Assembly (NCBI GenBank): GCA_036501625.1
Contig: DASXZY010000024.1
Coordinates: 1 to 64,000 of the forward strand
Source: Palsa-1400 sp036501625
GTDB lineage: Bacteria; Verrucomicrobiota; Verrucomicrobiia; Limisphaerales; Palsa-1400
Direction: 5' to 3'
Length of the DNA stretch: 64,000 nucleotides
Below, one piece after another: positions 8,522-17,999 of the stretch. Position 1 is the stretch's first letter; each line of letters starts with the position of its first letter. The position numbers and the translations under genes are program-made. The notes under the pieces were generated by a model. It did not search any database. It saw only the letters and a list, made by a program, of their open reading frames with translations, and was not told the DNA's origin.

Positions 8522-9419
8522 ACCCGTCGCATGGCTGGATTCGCAAGTGCTCAACCGCTTGATGCACTTGACGCTGATGTCGCGCACGCCCATGGAAGGT
8601 TCGGTGGCCGGCCTGCACAAAAGCCCGCATCGCGGTTCCAGCGTCGAATTCGCCGAATACCGCAACTATGTTCCGGGCGACGACATCCGGCGCCTCGATT
8701 GGCGAGTCTTCGCGCGCACCGACCGTTTTTTTCTCAAAGAGTATGAGGCGGAGACCAATCTGCGCTGTTACTTCGTCCTCGACGCCAGCGGCTCGATGAA
8801 ATTCGGCCAGGCTCCCGGCGGCAAGCTCGCTTACGCCAAGCGCATGATCGCCACGCTGGCCTACATCGCCGCGCATCAGGGCGATGCGTCCGGCCTGTTC
8901 TGCGCCACTGGCAAATCGTCCGTCGAAATTCCGCCGCGCCGCAATCCGGCCCACCTGCGAGTTCTATTTGACGCGCTGGATAAAACCGAGGCCAAGGGCG
9001 AGACTGGCCTGATCGCCGCGTTGCACGGCGTGGCCGAAAAAGTGCGGCGCCGGGCCATGGTTGTGGTGGTGTCGGACTTTTTTTGCGACCTGGATGAACT
9101 GCTCAATGCCTTCCAGCATTTGCGTTTTCAAAAGCATGACTTGGCGGTTTTCCAATTGCTGGACCGCGCGGAATTGGATTTCCAATTCGACCGCCCCGTG
9201 CGCTTTGTTGATTTGGAAAGTTCCATGAGCGTCGTGACGGAGCCTTCGATCATCCGCGACGAATACCTGCGGCAATTGCGAATGTTCCTGGAAGGATTGC
9301 GCGGCGGCTGCAATGAATTTGGCGTCGATTACCGCCAGGTGGTGACAGACCAGGATTACGAACGGGTGCTGGCGGATTTTCTGGTCGAGCGGGTCCGCCT
9401 GGCCGCCGCTTCTCCGTAA
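8514..9419 (+). CDS. DUF58 domain protein (VWA-like, MoxR operon)
   Basis: The 301-residue protein has the DUF58 signature SPHRGSSVEFAEYRNYVPGD followed by DIRRLDWRVFARTDRFF. A VWA-like fold with DASGSMKFG as the metal-ion-dependent adhesion motif comes next. It is cytoplasmic or peripheral, since no membrane segment is seen. It overlaps moxR by 8 bases and is followed after 34 bases by the BatA-like gene, the usual gene order. In studied relatives these proteins are implicated in envelope stress or assembly of metalloprotein complexes, but the exact role is generally unknown. Confidence 0.93.
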   Translation: MAEPVAWLDSQVLNRLMHLTLMSRTPMEGSVAGLHKSPHRGSSVEFAEYRNYVPGDDIRRLDWRVFARTDRFFLKEYEAETNLRCYFVLDASGSMKFGQAPGGKLAYAKRMIATLAYIAAHQGDASGLFCATGKSSVEIPPRRNPAHLRVLFDALDKTEAKGETGLIAALHGVAEKVRRRAMVVVVSDFFCDLDELLNAFQHLRFQKHDLAVFQLLDRAELDFQFDRPVRFVDLESSMSVVTEPSIIRDEYLRQLRMFLEGLRGGCNEFGVDYRQVVTDQDYERVLADFLVERVRLAAASP

Positions 9420-9453
9420 TGGCGCGAACGTCCAACTTGATGGTTCGCCGCCG

Positions 9454-11406
9454 ATGACTTTTCTCCAACCATTCGTTCTGCTGGGATTGCCGCTGGTGCT
9501 GGCGCCGATCATCATCCACCTGCTCAACCGGCTCCGCCATCGCCCCAGGCCCTGGGCGGCCATGCGGTTCCTGCTCTCGGCCACGCGCAGCTCGGCCAGC
9601 CACACCAAGCTGCGCCAATTCCTGATTCTCCTTTTCCGCGTGCTGGCCGTGGCGATGCTGCTGCTGTTCCTGGCGCGCCCTCTCGCGGGCGGCTGGCTGG
9701 GCTGGGCCCTCTCGCCCGCGCCGGACGCCATTATTCTGCTGCTGGACCGCTCCGCCAGCATGGAGACCCAGGCCGGCGGGACGACCAAGCGCGAATTGGC
9801 GCTCCAGCTCCTGGGCCAGGCGGCCCGCCAATATGAGCAGACGACGCACCTTATTCTCATTGACAGCGCCACGCGCACCCCGCAGGAAATTTCCAAGGCC
9901 GGCAGCCTCGCCAATCTCTCCCTGACCAGCGCGACAGACACCGCCGCCGATGTCCCCGCCATGCTGCGTTCCGCCTTTGACTGGCTGGTGGAAAATCGCG
10001 CGGGCACGGCGGAAATTTGGATTGCCTCCGACAACCAGCGGAGCAATTGGCGGCCGGACGATGCGCGCTGGAAAAGCATCATGGCCCAGATCAACGGCTT
10101 GTCGCAAAAGGTCCGTTTCCGGCTGCTGGCCCTCAATGAGGCGCCGGAAGCCAACGCTTCCATCGCGATCAAAGACCTTTCCCGCCGCGCGCTGGGCGCC
10201 AAGGGCGAGCTGCAAGTTGTGATTGACATCCAGCGCACCCGCGCGGGCAGCGCCAAAGTGCCGGTCGTCATGACCCTCGACGGCCAGCGCACGGAGACCG
10301 AAGCCGATTGCGAGGGGCAAAGCTTCCGCTGGCGGCGCAAGATTGATTTGGGCGCGCGGCGCGAAGGCGGCTGGGGCGGATTCTCCCTGCCGGCCGATTC
10401 CAACGCGCGCGACAATACCGCCTGGTTTGTCTATGGCGCGGACACGCCGTTGCGGGCCACCGTGGCCGGAACCGAGCGGAGCGTGGCGCGGGATTTGCAA
10501 TTGGCTGCCGCTTCCCACAAGGCCGAGCCGGCCCAGGTCATCGCGCCGGAGGAGATTGGCCGCGCGGCGCTCAACGACTGCTCGCTCCTAATCTGGCAGG
10601 CTCCCCTGCCGCAAGGAGCCGAGGCGGACCGCCTGCAATCCTTCGCCAACGAGGGCGGTGTCGTGGTCTTTTTTCCGCCGGGCGAGGCCAGCCCGCGCCA
10701 ATTCGCCGGGCTGGGTTGGGGCGACCCGCAAAATTCCGAGTCGCCGGACGGCTACCGCATCGTGCGCTGGAATGAGGACGAAGGCCCGCTGGCCAAGAGC
10801 GATGAACATTTGAGTTTGCCGCTGGCGCAGACCACGTTCGCGCGCCGCCAGGCCATCACCGGCCAAAAAAATGTGCTCGCCGCCTTCGAGGATGGGTCAG
10901 CCTTTTTGGTGCGGCAGGACATTGGCAAGGGCGAAGTTTATTTTTGCTCATCTCTGCCGAAGGACGATTGGTCCAGCCTCGGCGAAGGCCCCGTGCTGGT
11001 GCCCATGTTGCAGCGCATGCTCCAGGCCGGCGGCCGCCGTTTGCAACAGGCCTCATCGGTCGCTTGCGGCGAGTTGGAGGCGGCAGATGCGGCCCGCCAA
11101 TGGGTTTCAGTTGACTCGGCGCGGCCGAAGGACATCCGTTTCGAAGCCGGCATTTATCGCAGCGGCGAACGCCTGCTGGCGGTCAACCGGCCGCCCGCTG
11201 AAGATGACCCCGACGTGCTTGACACCGATGAGGCTCGCAAGCTGTTCGCTCCCCTTCCCGTTCAACTGCTCCAGGAGCAGCATTTTGACGCCGGGCAGTT
11301 GCAGGGCGAAATTTGGCGCGTGTTTGTTTTCGCGATGCTGCTGTTTCTGATCGGCGAAGGAATTTTGATCCTGCCCGCGCCGCGGCCGAAGGAGCAACTC
11401 GCATGA
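9454..11406 (+). CDS. BatA-like membrane protein with VWA domain
   Basis: This 650-residue protein starts with the N-terminal BatA/aerotolerance transmembrane domain (two hydrophobic segments, about 4-24 and 50-72, with PIIIHLLNRLRHR between). A VWA domain with DRSASMETQ as MIDAS begins near residue 97. The middle is a long periplasmic region, and a last hydrophobic segment (VFVFAMLLFLIGEGILIL) lies close to the C-terminus. It overlaps the next gene by 4 bases (ATGA), indicating translational coupling. Its partner is presumably the MoxR ATPase encoded upstream. Confidence 0.92.
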   Translation: MTFLQPFVLLGLPLVLAPIIIHLLNRLRHRPRPWAAMRFLLSATRSSASHTKLRQFLILLFRVLAVAMLLLFLARPLAGGWLGWALSPAPDAIILLLDRSASMETQAGGTTKRELALQLLGQAARQYEQTTHLILIDSATRTPQEISKAGSLANLSLTSATDTAADVPAMLRSAFDWLVENRAGTAEIWIASDNQRSNWRPDDARWKSIMAQINGLSQKVRFRLLALNEAPEANASIAIKDLSRRALGAKGELQVVIDIQRTRAGSAKVPVVMTLDGQRTETEADCEGQSFRWRRKIDLGARREGGWGGFSLPADSNARDNTAWFVYGADTPLRATVAGTERSVARDLQLAAASHKAEPAQVIAPEEIGRAALNDCSLLIWQAPLPQGAEADRLQSFANEGGVVVFFPPGEASPRQFAGLGWGDPQNSESPDGYRIVRWNEDEGPLAKSDEHLSLPLAQTTFARRQAITGQKNVLAAFEDGSAFLVRQDIGKGEVYFCSSLPKDDWSSLGEGPVLVPMLQRMLQAGGRRLQQASSVACGELEAADAARQWVSVDSARPKDIRFEAGIYRSGERLLAVNRPPAEDDPDVLDTDEARKLFAPLPVQLLQEQHFDAGQLQGEIWRVFVFAMLLFLIGEGILILPAPRPKEQLA

Positions 11407-13586
11407 GGCATCTTTCGCTGGCCGCGCCGCTTTCGGTGATTGTCCTGGGCGTGTTGTTTTGGGCGGCGGCCGGGTGGCTTTGTTACGCCAATTGGCGCCG
11501 CGCCGCGCACCGGCGCACCGCCGCCCGCCTCGAGGCTCTGCGGTTTTTATTGGTGACTTTGCTCGCGGCCACGCTTCTGCGCCCGGAATATGTCGAAACT
11601 CTGGAGCGGACCGCCGCCCCGGAAATCGCCATTCTTGCCGATGCCTCCGGCAGCATGAAGACGCGCGACGTGAGCCTCACCAATGGCGTCGGCACGCGCC
11701 AGGATTGGCTGGCCGCGCAATTGGCGCGCAAATTCTGGCAGCCGCTGCAATCGAGGGCTAAAGTTTCCGTGGAGCCGTTTGGCGCGCCCTCAACCAATCA
11801 GGAAGCGATCAATGGAACCGATTTGAACCAGGCTCTGGAAAACACGCTCCATCGCTACCGCAATCTCAAGGCCGTCCTGCTGTTGACAGATGGCGATTGG
11901 AACCAGGGCCAGTCTCCGCTGGCCGCCGCCACGCAATACCGCGAGCAAAACATCCCGGTCTTCGCTGTCCCGGTCGGCCGCGCAACTCCCGTGCCGGACT
12001 TGGCGCTGGAAAGCGTCTCCGCGCCGTCTTACGGCCTTCTGGGCGAGGAAATTGCCGTCTCCTTCAAAGTGACGAGCCATCTGCCGCGCGAAGTCAAGAC
12101 GACCGTTACGGTCTCCGATAATTTCGGCGAATCCGCCAAGAAAGACATCACGATTCCCGCCCAGGGTGAAGTGGAGGATTCCGTGCTGTGGTCGCCGCGC
12201 CAAGTGGGGGCTGTCAATGGCACAGTTAAACTGCCGGTCGAGGCGGACGAGGCCATCGCGGAGAACAACGAGCGTGAATTTCGGATGACGGTGCGCGTGG
12301 AAAAACTGAAGGTGCTGGTGGTCGATTCGCTGCCGCGCTGGGAGTATCGCTATCTGCGCAACGCCCTGGCCCGCGATCCGGGCGTCGAAGTAAGCTGTTT
12401 GCTCTGGCTGCCAGGCCTCGGCCCCGGCGGCGGGCGCGATTACATTTCCGCTTTTCCCGACACCAAAGAGGCGCTGGCGCCCTACGACGTGGTTTTTCTT
12501 GGCGACGTGGGAATGGGCGACGGCGAATTGACGGAGCAGGACGCCGAGTTGCTGAAGGGGCTGGTTGAGCAGCAAGGCAGCGGCCTGGTCTTTGTCCCCG
12601 GCCGGCGCGGTCGCGAGGCCACGCTGCTGAACAGCCCGCTTAAGGATTTGTATCCTGTCGAATTGGACTCCTCCAAGCCCGGCGGCGTCGGCCTGGAAAA
12701 TGAATCGCAATTGATGCTCACCAGCACGGGCAAGCGCCATTGGCTGACGCGCTTCGATTCCGACGAGGATAAAAACGACGAGTTGTGGAAGCAGTTGCCG
12801 GGATTTTTCTGGTCAGCCTCCGTGGAAAAAAGCCGGCCCGGCTCGGAAGTGCTGGCCGTGCATGGCGCGCTCCGCAATCAATGGGGGCGCATGCCGCTGC
12901 TGGTGACGCGCCCGGCCGGCAGTGGCAAGGTTTTGTTTTTGGGCACCGACAGCGCATGGCGATGGCGCCGCGGGGTCGAGGACAAATTTCACTACCGCTT
13001 TTGGGGCCAGGTCGTCCGCTGGATGGCCCATCAGCGGCACCTCTCGGAAAAAGACGGCATCCGTTTGAGCTACAGCCCCGAATCTCCCGAGGCCGGCGAC
13101 ACTGTTTTTCTGCAAGCCACTGTGCTGGACCAGTCTGGATTTCCTGTTGACAAAGGGCCGGTCACGGGAAAACTGGCTTCGCCCAGCGGGCGCGCCGAGC
13201 GGCTTGATTTCAGCCAGATTGAAGGCGGCTGGGGCGTCTTCAAATCCAGCTTCATCGCGCAAGAAGCCGGCCGCTACAAATTGGAAGCAGACTCCGCGCC
13301 TTACAACCGCCATCTGTCAACGGAACTGCTGGTTTCCCGCCCGTTAATCGAAAAGGAAGGCCAGCCCGTCAACGCGCAAATCCTGGAAGAACTCGCCTCG
13401 CTGACACGCGGTCAAAGCCTTCCGATGGCGGACCTGGACAAGATCGTCGATAAAATCGCGCTGCTGCCGGAGCCGAAGCCCGTGGAACGCCGCATCCGCG
13501 TCTGGAGCGAGCCAGCCTGGGGCGCCGCGATCTTTGTATTATTGACAATCTACTGGGCCGGAAGAAAATGGGCCGGCTTGGTGTAG
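11403..13586 (+). CDS. Large VWA / glutamine-amidotransferase-fold membrane protein
   Basis: The protein has 727 residues. Two N-terminal membrane helices (about 5-27 and 40-60) precede a VWA domain with the motif DASGSMKTRD. A CARDB/Ig-like stretch follows, then a class I glutamine amidotransferase-like fold (VVDSLPRWEYRYLRNAL onward) of the type found in paired Bat-like proteins. There is a C-terminal helix near 700-720. The ATG at 11403 sits inside the upstream stop (ATGA); a frame reaching 11313 is only overlap. It completes the four-gene MoxR operon. No catalytic triad could be identified, so enzymatic activity is doubtful. Confidence 0.9.
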   Translation: MRHLSLAAPLSVIVLGVLFWAAAGWLCYANWRRAAHRRTAARLEALRFLLVTLLAATLLRPEYVETLERTAAPEIAILADASGSMKTRDVSLTNGVGTRQDWLAAQLARKFWQPLQSRAKVSVEPFGAPSTNQEAINGTDLNQALENTLHRYRNLKAVLLLTDGDWNQGQSPLAAATQYREQNIPVFAVPVGRATPVPDLALESVSAPSYGLLGEEIAVSFKVTSHLPREVKTTVTVSDNFGESAKKDITIPAQGEVEDSVLWSPRQVGAVNGTVKLPVEADEAIAENNEREFRMTVRVEKLKVLVVDSLPRWEYRYLRNALARDPGVEVSCLLWLPGLGPGGGRDYISAFPDTKEALAPYDVVFLGDVGMGDGELTEQDAELLKGLVEQQGSGLVFVPGRRGREATLLNSPLKDLYPVELDSSKPGGVGLENESQLMLTSTGKRHWLTRFDSDEDKNDELWKQLPGFFWSASVEKSRPGSEVLAVHGALRNQWGRMPLLVTRPAGSGKVLFLGTDSAWRWRRGVEDKFHYRFWGQVVRWMAHQRHLSEKDGIRLSYSPESPEAGDTVFLQATVLDQSGFPVDKGPVTGKLASPSGRAERLDFSQIEGGWGVFKSSFIAQEAGRYKLEADSAPYNRHLSTELLVSRPLIEKEGQPVNAQILEELASLTRGQSLPMADLDKIVDKIALLPEPKPVERRIRVWSEPAWGAAIFVLLTIYWAGRKWAGLV

Positions 13587-13587
13587 C

Positions 13588-13610
13588 CAAAAAGCACAGA
13601 ATTCTTTTTG
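13588..13610. terminator. Weak AT-rich hairpin between convergent genes
   Basis: CAAAAAG and CTTTTTG form a 7-bp stem with a 9-base loop just after the VWA gene stop. A T6 run lies about 15 bases further on. The stem is AT-rich, so termination efficiency is uncertain. Confidence 0.3.
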
Positions 13611-13646
13611 CGAATTTTGCGCCTTTTTTGCGGCAATAAATTCCCG

Positions 13647-15959
13647 CTATTGCTGCGGGTAAACGAGGAGGCGGTCATGCACCAGCACGATCAAATCGGC
13701 TTTGTGGTCGCCGGTCACGTCCGCCACGACCGCTTCGCGCGGCTCAGGTGAATCGTTGCGCCGTGAACGGAACGTCCGCTCCTCAAAAACCTGCCACCGA
13801 TTGGCCGGCACAAGCTTGTGCGGCTTTTCATAGGTGACGAGATCCAGATAATTCTTGGCCGTCTCCAAAAAGACCAGGTCCTTGCGACCGTCGTTGTTCA
13901 AATCGCCGGCGATCACATCGGTCAGGTGGCCGTCCTTGATGGGTGTTTCGTAACTGTCCAGTTCCTCAAGCTGCCAAACCTTGCCGCTGGTCGCCAGCGT
14001 GCCGACGGCGTTGACACCGATCAAAGCCACGCTGTTGGCCTTGGCGGAACCCAGTCCCACCGCGCGCAGCGAATTGAACTCCGTGTAAGGCAGCGGCAGG
14101 TTGCGCACGACCGTCCACACGCCGGCCTTGTTTCGTTCGCTCAAGGTCAATTCCTTCCGTTCCGCATCAAGCATAAAAATGGAATCGACGGCATTGGTCC
14201 CGTTCCGCAGCGCGGCCGCCCCCACGATGCGCGAATCGCGGGACGCGCCGTTGATTTGTTCCTTCACGAAAAAATTCCACGCCGGCTTGCCGTTGGTGGC
14301 CCGGTCATTTTCCGGCTTCAACACCACCGCCCGCACGAAATTCTTCTGCGCCAGCAGCAATTCCGGCTTGCCGTCGCCATCGACATCCAGGGTGCTCAGC
14401 CACGGCTCGTCCGTGCTTCCGCCGGGAGGCAGCACGTCCGCCTCCTCAAAGGCGAGGTTGTCCGGCTTTTGAATCAGCACCTTGATTTTTTCGTAGGGAA
14501 TCAATAGGACCAAATCCGCCAGGCCATCCTGGTTGGCGTCGAGCATGGTCATGGAGGAAGGAGCCGATTTGAAATCATCACTCAATTTTTGCGTGTGCGA
14601 TGTTCCATCCGCCTGGCGTGTAACCAGCACGCGGTTGGTGTCCAAATCGAGGACGACGGCCAAGGAGGGCTTGGCGCCGGGTTGCAACGGCCCGACGGCC
14701 ATCGCCAACGGCTTGCCGTCAAGAGGAATAACAGTCGGAAACGCGATTCCGCCTTTCGCGTCCAATTTGGTCACGCCCACTTTGTGCTCGTCGCTGCTGA
14801 GCAGAAAAATATTGGGCCGGCCATTTCCGTCCCAGTTGCCCACGGCCAGTTCGCTCACGCCGACGAAGGTCGGAAAAGTTTTGGGCGCTGCCAGCGTGCC
14901 ATCGCGCCGTTGCAGATAAAGGCTCAATTGCCCGCTGTCCGGTTCCGCCACCAGCAGGTCCGGCAGTCCGTCGCCATTGACATCCGCCCACAATACGCCG
15001 CGGTGCGCGCGCGTGGTCCGATTCAGGGGCTGCACTTGGAATTGGCCGGTCTTGAAATCACCCGACAGCGGCTCGGCCGGCTTTTGCAAAAAGTGCGAAA
15101 CCGCCGCCCGCCCGGAGCTGGCCGCGATGGTCACGAGTTCCGTCTTGTGGTTGCCCTCCAAATCGTCCGCCAGATACGAGCGGATGGCGGGCAGCGTAAA
15201 GTATATTTCTGGCCCCAATTCCCCCTGGTCGTTCTGCAAGCGGAAGCGGATCGGGCTTGGGCTGTCCCAATTGATCAGCATCAGGTCGTCGCGCCCGTCG
15301 CCATTGATGTCCAGCGCCTGCACCGCGCGGACGTCTCCGGAAAACGGAATTTTCTGCGGCTCCGCCAGCGTGTGATCGGGATTTTGGGCCAGGAAGTAAA
15401 TATTGTTGTCACCCAGCAGCGCCAAGTCCGTAAGTTTGTCGCCGTTGAGGTCGCCGGCCGACAAGGCGTTGACCGCCAATTGGCCGTCGTCAATGGGAAA
15501 TCGTTTCGGCGCGCTCCAGCCGTTGCTGCCTTCGTTGTATTGGACGACCAATTCCTTTGGCTCCCCGTAATAGGCCAGGTCGGGCTTGCCATCGCCGTTC
15601 AAGTCCGCCACCACCAGTGAGGAAATCCTTTTTTCCGACGAAATGGAGTCGATGCGAAACCGGGCGTCCGGCGGCAAATCGTTGATTTCCTTTTTTCCAA
15701 CGATGCGCGACGAATTGGAATTGGTCTTGCCGGTTTGGTTATAGAGCAAATTGATCTTGGAGCGCACATTGTTGACGACAATGAGGTCGGTCAAACCGTC
15801 TCCGTTGAGGTCGGCCGCGTGCAACAGGCTGATCTGGGGATCGATGGGAAAAATCTCCGGCCCGGCAAACCCGAATGACGCCTCTTTGTCCCCGGCCCGG
15901 ACGGACGCGGCGAGCAGGCCGCACAGCATCGTTGACGCGATGAAACGAAACTTCAACAT
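13647..15959 (-). CDS. Secreted FG-GAP/VCBS repeat protein (beta-propeller)
   Basis: The 770-residue exported protein has an N-terminal signal peptide (MLKFRFIASTMLCGLLAASV, cleavage likely after VRA). I count eleven FG-GAP repeats with calcium-binding Asp/Asn loops, such as DLNGDGLTDL, DLNGDGKPDL, DINGDGRDDL, DVNGDGLPDL and DLNNDGRKDL. Three repeats are degenerate (DLEGNHKTEL, NWDGNGRPNI, DVTGDHKADL). The repeats suggest one or two integrin-type propellers. No enzyme domain is attached and the protein lacks the C-terminal module seen on other secreted proteins here. The ATG at 15959 is chosen because it begins the signal peptide; a longer frame to 16052 lacks support. Confidence 0.9.
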   Translation of the reverse strand: MLKFRFIASTMLCGLLAASVRAGDKEASFGFAGPEIFPIDPQISLLHAADLNGDGLTDLIVVNNVRSKINLLYNQTGKTNSNSSRIVGKKEINDLPPDARFRIDSISSEKRISSLVVADLNGDGKPDLAYYGEPKELVVQYNEGSNGWSAPKRFPIDDGQLAVNALSAGDLNGDKLTDLALLGDNNIYFLAQNPDHTLAEPQKIPFSGDVRAVQALDINGDGRDDLMLINWDSPSPIRFRLQNDQGELGPEIYFTLPAIRSYLADDLEGNHKTELVTIAASSGRAAVSHFLQKPAEPLSGDFKTGQFQVQPLNRTTRAHRGVLWADVNGDGLPDLLVAEPDSGQLSLYLQRRDGTLAAPKTFPTFVGVSELAVGNWDGNGRPNIFLLSSDEHKVGVTKLDAKGGIAFPTVIPLDGKPLAMAVGPLQPGAKPSLAVVLDLDTNRVLVTRQADGTSHTQKLSDDFKSAPSSMTMLDANQDGLADLVLLIPYEKIKVLIQKPDNLAFEEADVLPPGGSTDEPWLSTLDVDGDGKPELLLAQKNFVRAVVLKPENDRATNGKPAWNFFVKEQINGASRDSRIVGAAALRNGTNAVDSIFMLDAERKELTLSERNKAGVWTVVRNLPLPYTEFNSLRAVGLGSAKANSVALIGVNAVGTLATSGKVWQLEELDSYETPIKDGHLTDVIAGDLNNDGRKDLVFLETAKNYLDLVTYEKPHKLVPANRWQVFEERTFRSRRNDSPEPREAVVADVTGDHKADLIVLVHDRLLVYPQQ

Positions 15960-16017
15960 ATCGAGAACCTGCCATCGGCGCACGCCCCGCGCCAGCTTTA
16001 TCAGCTTGCGGCGGCCG

Positions 16018-16233
16018 CTATTTCCTGACGGCGCCGCCCTCGGCGTTGACACCGGCCCACCGGCAAATCTCCTTGTGCGTTTGCGGCCCGTAATGGCGGG
16101 GGATGCAGTTGGCGTACAAAGTCCCCTCCCGGATAGCCTTGATGACTGCTTTCTTAGTCATGGGAATATTCAGCCTGGCCAGGCAGTCGGCCGTCCTTCG
16201 AGTCAATCCATTCGACAGAAAGATCGATTTCAT
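16018..16233 (-). CDS. Stand-alone RpoA C-terminal-domain-like small protein
   Basis: The protein has 71 residues. The pattern is LTRRTADCLARLNI, a spacer with KKAVIKAIREG, then HYGPQTHKEICRWAGV. It aligns by eye with the helix-hairpin-helix fold of the RNA polymerase alpha C-terminal domain, where LSVRSSNCLKNANI and NFGRKSLNEI occupy the same places. Small proteins of this type occur without the rest of RpoA, and their role is not established; DNA or protein binding is plausible. It lies 58 bases upstream of the FG-GAP gene on the same strand. No Shine-Dalgarno is obvious, so the start at 16233 rests on frame length only. Confidence 0.6.
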   Translation of the reverse strand: MKSIFLSNGLTRRTADCLARLNIPMTKKAVIKAIREGTLYANCIPRHYGPQTHKEICRWAGVNAEGGAVRK

Positions 16234-17048
16234 GGGAACAAAATAGGCAAAGCTTCTCGAAAGAAAAGCAAGAACCCGTTTATTCCAAAAAACGCTCTTC
16301 GCGTAAACTGCTAAGTGACAATCAAATCAAAGAGATCACATCCGCGGCAAGGTGAAGGAGAAAGTCGTTGCTGTCCAGCTTTGTCATAATTCACTGGCGA
16401 TTGCGCTCCGCCTGCGGCGCTTCTCCGGCCCAGTTGTCCCACGCCGCGCGCGAGATTTTTGCGATGACCGATTCGCGCGCGACTTCATCCGCCACGGAAT
16501 CGGAAACGAACACCGCGATAGCCACATTGAGCGTCCCTGTCGAATTTTCCCACGGATTTCTGAGCGCGATATATTCCTCGTTCTTGGACAACGGTTTGTT
16601 TCGTTGGGTTTTTCATTCATTGTCAACCCGATCTCTGTCCGTCAATTCGAGGCGCCCTCAGGTTCTAAATATTTTTGATTAAAGAACTTGCGCCGGGAAT
16701 GATTTGGTTTCAAAATAAACCCGCAAGAAAAATGGTGAAGGCGATCACGAGCGATTACATTATATTTTCCAAATGCCTGGCGCGGCAGGAATTCCCGGTT
16801 TCCACCGGCGCCGGGGCCGCGAAGTTCGTCCGCCGCAATCATTTTTTCCGTTTTCCTGATTTTCCCAATTTGGCCGTGAGGGCCTCTCAATTGGGGGACG
16901 GCAAAGAGACCGACTGCGAGACTAGCCACCCTGTGCGCCAAACTAACCCCGCACTCTTTGCCGCACCCCATGCTTTTCCCGCGAGTTCCAGGGCTGGCTC
17001 TCGCGCACGCCCGCGCGCCTCCAGAAACTCATCGTCCTGACGCGCCCC
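16234..17048. other. Gene-free stretch with at most short remnants
   Basis: About 815 bases carry no convincing gene. On the minus strand, 16391-16591 encodes a protein-like 66-residue stretch (NVAIAVFVSDSVADEVARES) with only a TTG start and no ribosome-binding site; it could be a small gene or a remnant. Other frames have unlikely composition. No repeat, terminator or RNA gene was recognised. Confidence 0.5.
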
Positions 17049-17999
17049 ATGAAGGCCGGGCTGATGAGGCTGCTTGATCGGACTGCCATGTGCATGGCCG
17101 CCGCGCGCGTGCCATTGCCGGATGGATCAAGCCCGCACCTGATTGAGGCGCGGCAGTTGCTCGAACGGCCGGATTTTATGCCGGCGGAGGCTGGCGCGGC
17201 CCAGGTCAAATTCTCCGGCAATATTCGGTTTCAATTTGAATCGCCCTGCCCCAGCGCCTTCGCGGAAAACAATGTCGTGCATGGGCGGTTCTATCATTGC
17301 AGCGGCAACTGGCAGCGAAGGCCGTGTGTCGTGATGCTGCACGGATGGAATGATGTCATCGACCACAGCATTCGGTTTCCGTTGGCCGCCCGGCAGTTCA
17401 ATCGCCACGGCATCAACGCGGCCACACTGGAATTGCCCTACCACTTTCAACGCCGCCCGCGGCAACTCGGCGCGTGGGGCAATTTTTTGTGCCCGGACCT
17501 ATTGCGGATGGTCGAGGCGGCCCGGCAGGCGGTCGCGGAATCGCGGGCATTCGCGCAATGGCTGCGGCAGGAAGGCTGTCCGGCCGTCGGTCTTGTTGGC
17601 GTTTCGCTGGGCGGGTGGCTGGCGGGACTGGCCGTGAGTCACGATGCCCGCTTTGCTTGCGCTGTCCTGATGGAGCCGGCCGCGCGTTTGGATGCGCTGG
17701 TGGAAAGTGCCGTCTTTTGCCGCGGCATCCGCCTGGCGCTGGGCGGACAGCCGCTGCCCGCCATGAACTTGAATCTCACGAGCGTCCGACCGGTCATTTC
17801 CAAGGAAAACATTCTGATCATCGAGTCGATTTACGATTTGTTCGTGCCGGCCGAAATTACCGAGGAATTATGGCGGGCCTGGGGCCAGCCCGAAATCTGG
17901 CGGTTGAGCCACAGCCACATCAGCATTCTCATGGCTCCGGGTTTGTACGCCCGCATTATCCGCTGGATGGCGCCGCGACTGGCCGCCCCCGCGAAATAA
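17049..17999 (+). CDS. Alpha/beta hydrolase
   Basis: The 316-residue protein has an alpha/beta-hydrolase fold. The oxyanion-hole strand reads VVMLHGWND and the nucleophile elbow is GVSLGGW (Ser as likely nucleophile). A C-terminal SHSHISI segment could supply the catalytic His. There is no signal peptide, so it should be cytosolic. The substrate cannot be inferred. Its 3' end overlaps the convergent DNA glycosylase gene by 44 bases. The ATG at 17049 has no Shine-Dalgarno; the ATG at 17064 is an alternative. Confidence 0.85.
   Translation: MKAGLMRLLDRTAMCMAAARVPLPDGSSPHLIEARQLLERPDFMPAEAGAAQVKFSGNIRFQFESPCPSAFAENNVVHGRFYHCSGNWQRRPCVVMLHGWNDVIDHSIRFPLAARQFNRHGINAATLELPYHFQRRPRQLGAWGNFLCPDLLRMVEAARQAVAESRAFAQWLRQEGCPAVGLVGVSLGGWLAGLAVSHDARFACAVLMEPAARLDALVESAVFCRGIRLALGGQPLPAMNLNLTSVRPVISKENILIIESIYDLFVPAEITEELWRAWGQPEIWRLSHSHISILMAPGLYARIIRWMAPRLAAPAK

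Noticed and set aside
7442..10518. Several long minus-strand frames (7442-8665, 8964-10415, 9250-10518) opposite the MoxR operon
   Set aside because: They are antisense to well-supported genes, with Arg/Ala/Gly-rich low-complexity products and no motifs.
16391..16591. 66-residue minus-strand frame
   Set aside because: The middle looks protein-like, but only a TTG start is present, no ribosome-binding site, and no recognised family; kept only as a possible remnant.
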